In this document: piece after piece, positions 56,365 to 64,000 of the stretch
Numbering within the stretch: the stretch's first letter is position 1
How the letters are laid out: each line of letters opens with the position of its first letter
Source of the DNA: Microglena sp. YARC
Taxonomy: Eukaryota; Chlorophyta; Chlorophyceae; Chlamydomonadales; Chlamydomonadaceae
Length of the DNA stretch: 64,000 nucleotides
Assembly (NCBI GenBank): GCA_022414725.1
Contig: CM039464.1
Location: forward strand, 50,682,291 to 50,746,290
Reading direction: 5' to 3'
Translations under genes and position numbers: made by a program
Notes under the pieces: model-generated
What the model saw: only the letters and a program-made list of their open reading frames with translations
What the model was told of the DNA's origin: nothing
The model's database searches: none

Positions 56365-59300
56365 TCAAGGCTGCAGCAAGCCAGTTCCACAGCAGTTGGT
56401 CCTAAAGGATATGTCGTTGAAGTAGGCATACCACAGAACTCCATTGGGCAGGAAGCTCATGGGTGTGTTGCATTTTCCGTTGGGCCTTAGGTTCACGATC
56501 ACATCCAGGTTTCCTCGGTACTTGGCCACGTTGTTCATCTTGCTGACGTAGTACCAGCTCCGTACCGGGGGGTACGGAAAGGGAAGGGCAGTGGGTGTGC
56601 GGATGTACGAGTTGTTGGAGTAGGAGGGGGAGTTGCCGGGCACGCCGTTGAACTGAAACGACTCGATTTGGTTCACGCAGCCGTCGTTGATGATGAATTC
56701 AAGCTTCTCGAAGATCATGTCGCAGCAGGAGGGGGGAGGGGGCCCGTTTTTTGGCTCAATGTCTACACAGTTGGTGTCATCCACACGTACGGACAAGGCG
56801 AACCCGTTGGCAAGGTATTGGAAGTTAGACACAGTGATGGGGGTGACCCGGAGCCCCAAGCCCTCTTCATAACCGCCGTTCTGGATAGAGTTTCCGGGGA
56901 AGCAGGAGTGGGGGTAATCAGGACCGTCGTTCTGGCAGGACCTGCCATAGTAGGAGGTGGGGCCGCAGGTGTTGTTGACATCCGCATACACATCGCAGAA
57001 CTCAGGGTAGCCCAGCATAGCGGTGATCTTGGTGGCACAGACTGAGTCCATGGAGCCCTGCCAGTTGATAGCATCAAACCCCTCTGCGCAGACCGTGACA
57101 ACACTGGAGTAGCGACCGTTGTAGTCCACTTCCGCCGGCTTCATGGCGCAGGCAAAGGTCAGGTCACCAGGGGGGGCGGAGCCACAGCCGTTAGCGTTTA
57201 GGTAGCTTACCAGAGTAGAGCATGCGTCTGGGGACAGAGGGGGGTAGTTGCTCTCCACACCAGATCCTGGTAGGGTGACGGACACGGTAAGGCAGGTCTT
57301 GCAGGTGGGAGGGGGGGCGGGGGCTGAGGGGCACAGTCTGGCTTACAAACAGCATGCATGTAGGTGTCGCCTACTGAGGAGCGGTTGCTTGGGTTGAAGC
57401 AGAACCCAGGCTTGATGTTGTCGTAGCTAGGGGCATTGTAGCCGCCCACAAAGTACGCCTTCTGCCCGCTCATGGTGGTGCCCGAACAGGCAACAGACTC
57501 GAGGATGTAGCTGCCTCCTAGGCCACAGGCCTGGGGCCCACATGGGTTATCCACGTCCACACACTCCTTCGCACCAATGGGACCCAAGTAAGTGGTGCAG
57601 TAGCGGAAGCTTTCGCAGAATCCTCCTTCAGGACCAGGCAATCCAATGCCTCCCGGGGGGCCTGGGGGGCCACTGCCGCCAGGCTGGCCAGGGGTCCCTG
57701 ATCCACCGGGCGAGCCTGGTGATCCCGGGTTTCCAGGCAAGCCAGGGGTGCCGGGGGAACCAGAAGAACCGGACGGACCGCCAGGTCCTAGATCACCCTT
57801 GGAGCCAGTGGGGCCAGTGGGGCCCTTGGGGCCAGGGGCACCCATGTCTCCCCCAGGCCCCCCAGGTCCGGCTGGTCCATTGGGTCCCTGAACGCCAGAG
57901 GATCCTGGCCCCCCTTGGTCTCCCCCAGGCCCGCCAGGTCCACCAGGGCCCACGTCACCCGGAGCTCCTGGGGTGCCTGGAGTGCCAGCTGGACCAGCCG
58001 AGCCGGTAGGACCGGCAGGGCCACCCGGGCCAGCAGGACCAGTGGTGCCAGTGGAGCCAAGAGGCCCAAGGGGGCCCTTGTCACCAACAGGTCCAGGGGG
58101 GGCATCAACACCGTTAGGTCCGGGGCTCCCCACGGGTCCACCAGGGCCTGGGGGCCCCATATCGCCATTGGACCCTTTGGGCCCACCAGGGCCAGCGGGG
58201 CCGGTAGGTCCTCTGCTACCAGGAGACCCCATGGAACCTGTGTCTCCCACAGGTCCGGCAGCTCCAGCGGGACCGCCTGGCCCAGGTGCTCCCACGGCTC
58301 CACCAGGACCCGTAGCCCCGGATGCACCCTCGGGGCCAGCAGGGCCACCAGGACCAGCAGAGCCAGCAGGGCCAGGGGTTCCGGTGTTTCCAGGGAGTCC
58401 CGCTGAGCCTGGGGGTCCCGGGGATCCGTTCTGGCCGGGAGCACCGTTGGCACCAGTGTCTTCATAGGGGCCAACTGAGCCAGGGGCGCCGGGATCACCT
58501 TGGGCACCCGTTGGTCCAGCGAGTCCAGTGGAACCAGGAGAGCCAGGTCGCCCATCTCGTCCATCTGTGCCAGCAGGGCCAGTGGCACCCTTGAAGCCAG
58601 CTGGACCCATGGCACCAAGGATGCCCTTACCTCCGACACGACCCGGTGCACCCATGTCTCCAATGGGGCCAGCAGCACCCAAGGCACCAGTAGAGCCCTT
58701 GGGACCAAACGGACCTTGGGGTCCCAAATCACCCGGGGCGCCCACGGGTCCACTGGGGCCAGTGCTCCCAGCATCACCAACAGGACCCGCAGCACCAGGG
58801 GCACCCAAATCTCCCAGAGATCCCTCGGCTCCGAAACCACCTGTGGCTCCAGTACCTCCCTTGGATCCCTCTCCCCCCCCAGGGCCAGTGGCTCCCTTAC
58901 CCCCAGGAGCTCCAGGGGCTCCCATGTCACCAGCTGGCCCGCTGGTACCCAGCACACCCCTGTCGCCAGTGGGACCCTTATCACCAGGGGTTCCAGCGGA
59001 TCCAGGGGTACCAGGGGCCCCCACAGGTCCACCAGGGCCTTGAGGTCCAGGCACCCCATATTCTCCAGCGGCACCAGCAGGACCCGTAGATCCAGGGACA
59101 CCAATATCCCCAGGTCCTCCCGTGGGTCCGGCACCTCCAGTGCCTCCCTTACCACCTGGGGCTCCACTGTCACCCGAGAGGCCGACGGCACCCGGAGTAC
59201 CCACATCTCCTTTCACTCCAGCAGGGCCAGGGGCCCCTTCGTCCCCCCCAGGGCCAGCAGGTCCAGCAGCTCCAGAGGCTCCGCTAGGCCCGGGGTCCCC

Positions 59301-61381
59301 TTGTGGTCCGCCGGCACCAGACGACCCTGGGGCTCCACCATCACCAGCAGGACCCTGTTGGCCTTGCGATCCTGCATCCCCCACAGCTCCAGCAGGGCCG
59401 GGGGCACCAGCATCACCGCCAGGGCCAGCAGGGCCTCCCGGTCCAGTGTCCCCAGCAGCTCCTGTATCACCGACTGCTCCCCCGGCGTCCGTGGCACCGG
59501 CAGCGCCAGCAGGGCCGGGGGCACCTGAATCACCTGCAGACCCAACACCACCAGAAGAGCCGGGAGAGCCTATGTCTCCCACAGCTCCGAAACCACCAGT
59601 GGCACCGATGTCTCCAGGCGCCCCGCCGTCCCCGGGAGACCCCATAGCACCCGCGGGTCCCACTGGGCCGCCTGCACCATTGGCACCAGTGCTTCCCCTG
59701 TCACCCACAGGACCCCCGGGGCCAGCGGCTCCAGTGGCACCAGGGGCGCCAGTAGCTCCCGGGACACCAGTAGCTCCCAGCCCTCCAGAGACCCCCGTGG
59801 CTCCAGTGGCACCGACAGGACCCTCGGGACCTGTGGCACCCGGGGATCCTGGGCTTCCGGAAGTACCTGCACCCCCTCGACCACCAGCATCCCCAGGAGC
59901 ACCAGCAGGGCCAGGAGAACCAGGGGCACCGGAATCCCCTGGGGAACCGGAATTACCCGGAGCACCAGCGTCTCCAGTGGCACCGCTGACACCAGGGGCT
60001 CCGGTATCACCACCAGGACCCCTGGGGCCAGGGGCACCTGATGGTCCCATGTCTCCACTCACTCCAGGGAATCCAGCTGATCCAGGGCTTCCAGCATCGC
60101 CAGTGGCTCCGGAAGACCCAGTCTGCCCTTGGTCGCCGGTTGGGCCCTTAACTCCAGGGGGCCCCGCGTCGCCAGTAGGGCCAGGGGCACCAGACACACT
60201 CGGAGTTCCAGCATCACCAGAGGATCCCACGGGGCCAGGAGGCCCGGCAGAGCCCGGGGTTCCGTTAGCACCAGGGTCACCAGTCGCACCCGGGGAACCA
60301 GGAGAGCCAGCATCACCTGGGATTCCAGTGGAGCCCGCGGAGCCTCTGGGACCAACAGCACCGACAGCTCCAAGAGGTCCAGCCTGACCACCAGGACCAG
60401 TAACGCCTGTGGCACCGGGAGCTCCCCTGTCCCCAATTATTCCCGTGGGGCCAGGGTCACCCATGGCTCCACTAGGACCCCTCACTCCGGTTCCACCAGT
60501 AGAGCCCCGACCGCCAGTAGGACCTCTATCTCCCTCAGGTCCAGCAGATCCCGCAGAACCTACAGGTCCCCCGGGGCCCGCAGGCCCTGCCGGTTCAACA
60601 GAGCCCGGGTAACCATTAGGTCCACCAACACCCTTGTCTCCAGGAGCACCGGTATCCCCTGTTGGGCCAGTGGGTCCCGCATTGCCGGGTGCACCAAAAT
60701 CCCCCGGGTATCCGGCAGGTCCAGCATCACCAGCGGGTCCAGCAGGTCCTGGCCCTCCCGGGCTGCCGTTTGCACCGTTGCTACCTGGGACTCCGCTGGG
60801 CCCACCAGGGCCAGTAGAGCCCTTATCTCCCGGCAGGCCAGATGGCCCAGCATCACCAGGAGCACCAGTGGAGCCAGGGGCTCCAGTATCTCCAACCTGA
60901 CCGGTCAGTCCGCCGGGTCCGCCAGGTCCGGCGACACCAGCTGGCCCTCGGTACCCTGTGGTACCCGGGGGACCCGGATCGCCTACAGCTCCTGCAGAGC
61001 CAGCAGAACCAGCCGGGCCGGCAGGTCCCATGTTTCCAGTGTTTCCAGGAGCACCGGACAGACCAGGGGTGCCGGCGGGGCCTGGCGGGCCAGCGGGGCC
61101 AGCAGGACCAAAGCCCCCAGCAGCACCATCGGGTCCATTGGGGCCGGGTGAACCAGGTGCTCCTGAGGACCCGGGTGTTCCTGGAGCACCGGTGTCTCCT
61201 AAGGAGCCAGTAGCTCCATCAGGTCCCCAAGGGCCGTTGGGACCGGAGTCACCCTTGGGGCCGGTGGGCCCAGGGGCACCGGCAGGTCCGCCTGCACCAG
61301 CAGGGCCAGCTGGGCCAGCGAGGCCGACCAGGCCAGCCTCTCCAGGGGCACCTGTGCGGCCAGGGCCTCCGTTCTCACCTG

Positions 61382-61430
<49 letters not shown>

Positions 61431-62733
61431 ATGCGTGTGTGTGTGCGCGTGTGTGTGTATCTTGAGGTGCGTGTGTATGTGTGCATGTGTGTGTGTGTGT
61501 GTGTATGTGTGTGTTTGTGTGTGTGTTTGTGTGTGTGTGTGTGGCTTGAGGTGTGTGTGTGTGTGTGGCTTGAGGTGTGTGTGCATGTGTGTGTGCGTGG
61601 CTTGAGGTGTGTGTGCATGTGCGTGTGTGCTTGTGTGTGTGTGTGGCTTGAGGTGTGTGTGTGTGTCTGTGTCTGTGTGTGTTGCTTGAGGTGTGTGTGC
61701 ATTTTCATGTGCATGTGTGTGTGGGGTGTGTGTGGGGGGGGGGGGCTTGAGGTGTGTGTGCATGTGCATGTGTGTGTGCGTGTACATGAGTATGTACAGG
61801 TACATGTAAGAGTTCAAGTTCAAATGCAAGTGCACATGTGTGTATTGTTGCATTTATACGTATGAGTTCAAGTACAAGTGCAAGTGCACATGTGTCTGTT
61901 GTTGCATGTACATGTGTGAGTTCAAGTGCAAGTTTACATGTGTGCATTGTTGCATGTACATGTGTCTGTTGTTGCATGTACATGTGTGAGTTCAAGTGCA
62001 AGTTTACATGTGTGCATTGTTGCATGTACATGTGTCTGTTGTTGCATGTACATGTGTGAGTTCAAGTGCAAGTTTACATGTGTGCATTGTTGCATGTACA
62101 TGTGTGCATTGTTGCATGCACATGTGTGAGTTCAAGTGCAAGTGTACATGTGTGATGTTGCATGTACATGTATGAGTCCAAGTTCAAGTGCAAGAGTACA
62201 TGTGTGTATTGCTGCTTGTACATGTGTGTATTGTTGCATATACATGTATGAGTTCAGTTTCAAGTTCAAGTGCAAGTGTACATGTATTGCGTATTGTTGC
62301 ATGAGCATGTGTGTGTTCAAGTGCAAGTGTTCACGTGTGTATTGTTGCACGTGCATGTATGAGTTCAAGTGCAAGTTCAAGTGAAAGTTCAAGTGAAAGT
62401 GTACATGTGTGCATTGTTACATGAACATGTGTGAGTTCAAGTTCAAGTGCACATGCACATGTGTGTGTTCAAGTCCAAGTTCAAGTGCAAGTGCACATGT
62501 GTGTATTGTTGCATGTACATGTGTGCATTGGTGCGTGTATATGTGTGAGTCAAAGTTCTCACCTGGTGATCCAGAGGTGCCTGCCTGACCAGAGGGTCCC
62601 TTGGGACCCGTTGGACCAACCGCGCCAGGGGATCCAGAGGGGCCTGGTGCTCCGTTAGGTCCGGTGTCACCCGAAGGGCCGTTGGGGCCGGAAGTGCCGA
62701 TAAGTCCTGGGGGGCCAGCGGGTCCAGGTGTTC
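56365..62733 (-). CDS. Collagen-like protein with pherophorin-type C-terminal domain
   Basis: Confirmed exons on the minus strand are 62563-62733 (57 codons) and 56365-61378, both phase 1 and bounded by AG/GT; the 5' end lies beyond the window. About 1250 residues are almost unbroken Gly-X-Y triplets, down to about 57640. Next come a Cys-rich segment ([23 protein letters not shown]) and a short poly-Pro linker. The final 300 residues have regularly spaced Cys, [23 protein letters not shown] and a terminal FRTNCC, as in pherophorins. The frame changes by one base inside the C/G run at 57306-57323, probably a homopolymer error; reading on gives [11 protein letters not shown]. At least five triplets have Gly replaced by Glu, Asp, Ser or Ala without losing register. 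A secreted, triple-helical extracellular-matrix or glycocalyx protein is the natural inference; no signal peptide is in view. Confidence 0.9.
61381..62560. repeat. Collagen-gene intron: TG microsatellite and CATGTGTG minisatellite
   Basis: (TG)n with GGCTTGAGGTG interruptions fills 61381-61790. Units of about 50-60 bases (GTTGCATGTACATGTGTGAG, TTCAAGTGCAAGT) fill 61800-62550. Cys/Val-rich or His/Thr-rich frames are artefacts. Confidence 0.92.
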
Positions 62734-62924
62734 CTGGGCGGGTTTGAAGTGAAGTGTTGAGCAGGAAATTATAAATGTTGACTTTGAAATTTAAGTTGAA
62801 ATTCAAATTCAAAGTGAGGGGTTGAACAAGAAATTACAAATGTTGAATACGGAATTAAAGTTCAAGTTTGGATAGTTTTCCGAACACTAATATTAGTTGC
62901 CGTTCCCTAGTCATGGCGGTAGGC

Positions 62925-62976
<52 letters not shown>
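62925..62976 (+). repeat. (CAA)n microsatellite
   Basis: About 17 CAA units sit in the intron upstream of the collagen exon at 62563-62733. Confidence 0.95.
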
Positions 62977-62977
<1 letters not shown>

Positions 62978-63099
62978 GGATTTGGAGTTTATAGATCAAA
63001 GACCAAAGACGGTGAACAGCCTTAAAGGCTGGAGCAATGTAACCTAGTTCAAGTTTGGATTTGTATACCCTTCAAACATGAACCCTGAACCCTGAACCA

Positions 63100-63985
63100 T
63101 AGACAGAACTCATCAGAAGAGCCACCTGGGCTAGTACATCCCTCATCTCTGGTTGGGCCCTAGGGTCCTGGGGTTCTGTCTTTAAAGCCTGAACCCTGAA
63201 CCATAAACAGAACTCACCAGGAGAGCCACCTGGGCTAGTATATCCCTTATCTTTGGTTGGGCCCTAGGGTCCAGGGGGTCTGTCTCTAAACCCTGAACCC
63301 TGAACCATAAACAGAACTCATCAGGAGTATCACCTGGGCCGTCTGATCCCTTATCCCTGGTTGGGGCGGGGTACGGAACCTTAGGGCTTACAGCCCCCCG
63401 CCCAGTGTCATACCCCAACCCTGGACGGCCCAGGTACCTCATCCCTGGACGGCCCAGGTACCTCATCCCTGGTAGGGCCATGCTGCACAAGTCGTTGGGA
63501 ACTTGTAATCAAAAACTTGTAATAATACAAAACTTGTAATAAAAAACTTGTAATAATAAAAAACTCGTAATAAAAAACTTGTAATCAAAAACTTGTAATA
63601 TAAAACTGCGGACATTTGGCCAATTTCAGGCAAAATGGAGCCGGTTCATTTGGGGAGGGCCAAAAACTGAAATACATAAATACATAAATAAATAATAAAT
63701 AAATAATAAATACATTATTTAATAAAATAAGTAAATTATTAAATAAATTATTAAATAACTTAATAAATAAATTAATAAACTCGCCAGGAGTGCCACCTAG
63801 GCCACCAGATCCCTTATCTCCAGTAGGGCCTTGGGGTCGACCAGGTCCATCTCTTAACCCTCATCCCTTAACCCTAAATGGTCAAGATGGGGCCAGCTCA
63901 TTTGAGGATGGCCAAAACCGAAATAAAAATAATAAAAATAATAAAAACTCACCAGGAGTACCACCCTCAATACAGAAGTACGAGA
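63100..63985 (-). repeat. Donor-edge copies of an upstream collagen exon
   Basis: Five copies end in GGTGGC-CTCCTG or a close variant followed by GTGAGTT, GCGAGTT or ATGAGTT in minus sense. They are at about 63110-63170, 63212-63280, 63312-63370, 63782-63853 and 63945-63985. The 63782 copy keeps about 20 Gly-X-Y-like codons but has a GC donor and one Gly-to-Arg change. By the pattern elsewhere, the intact exon should lie beyond the right edge. AT-rich (AACTTGTAATAA and AATAAATA) repeats fill 63500-63780. Confidence 0.72.
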
Positions 63986-64000
63986 TACGTTAATAAATAA

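Noticed and set aside
58500..61605. Long antisense and alternative-frame ORFs across the collagen exon (for example 59122-60387)
   Set aside because: Gly-X-Y coding leaves GC-rich stop-free shadow frames; the minus-strand frame alone has consistent periodic glycine and a conserved C-terminus.

Overview
This is eukaryotic nuclear DNA, most likely from a chlorophycean (volvocalean) green alga. The strongest clue is the minus-strand gene at the right end, where a long Gly-X-Y collagen-like region is followed by a Cys-rich pherophorin-type C-terminal domain, a hallmark of volvocalean extracellular-matrix proteins. Moderate GC, very many C/G homopolymers, simple repeats and TTTAGGG-type blocks would fit a Dunaliella-like genome, but the species is inference only. 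A 1000-base run of N at 10501-11500 is an assembly gap.

Nearly all long open frames here are artefacts of simple repeats. Five spliced genes can be read from conserved exons with canonical or near-canonical splice sites. From left to right they are: (1) XAP5/FAM50 (XCT in plants), minus strand, about 4.1-8.8 kb, with both ends missing; (2) a thioredoxin-like protein with a WCRSC active site, plus strand, 12.5 or 16.5 kb to 22829; (3) an ABA4-like (DUF4281) plastid membrane protein, plus strand, 26.75-40.71 kb; (4) the 20S proteasome beta-6 subunit (PBF1/PSMB1), plus strand, 43665-50782, complete in eight exons and 219 residues; (5) a collagen-like/pherophorin matrix protein, minus strand, 56365 to beyond the right edge. 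Genes 1 and 2 diverge around the assembly gap. The genes have no evident common pathway; they are ordinary single-copy nuclear neighbours.

The unusual feature is how the introns are built. Almost every intact exon is flanked by tandem, decaying copies of its own edges. Copies of the last bases of the intron plus the first half of the exon lie upstream. Copies of the second half of the exon plus the first bases of the next intron lie downstream. The same happens past stop codons. The copies are separated by low-complexity runs such as CCA, CCACA, CCAT, TG, poly-C and poly-G. Dozens of decoy splice sites result, and much of the intron length (for example ABA4 exon 3, about 4 kb of flanking edge copies and derived minisatellite) can be explained this way. 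This exon-edge amplification, seen in all five genes, is the main candidate for an undescribed phenomenon.

Introns and intergenic DNA also hold a tRNA-derived SINE family (five copies), at least three families of short terminal-inverted-repeat elements (MITE-like), an inverted segmental duplication linking 23.2-23.7 kb with 36.1-36.6 kb, many minisatellites and a long imperfect hairpin at 47.0-47.3 kb.
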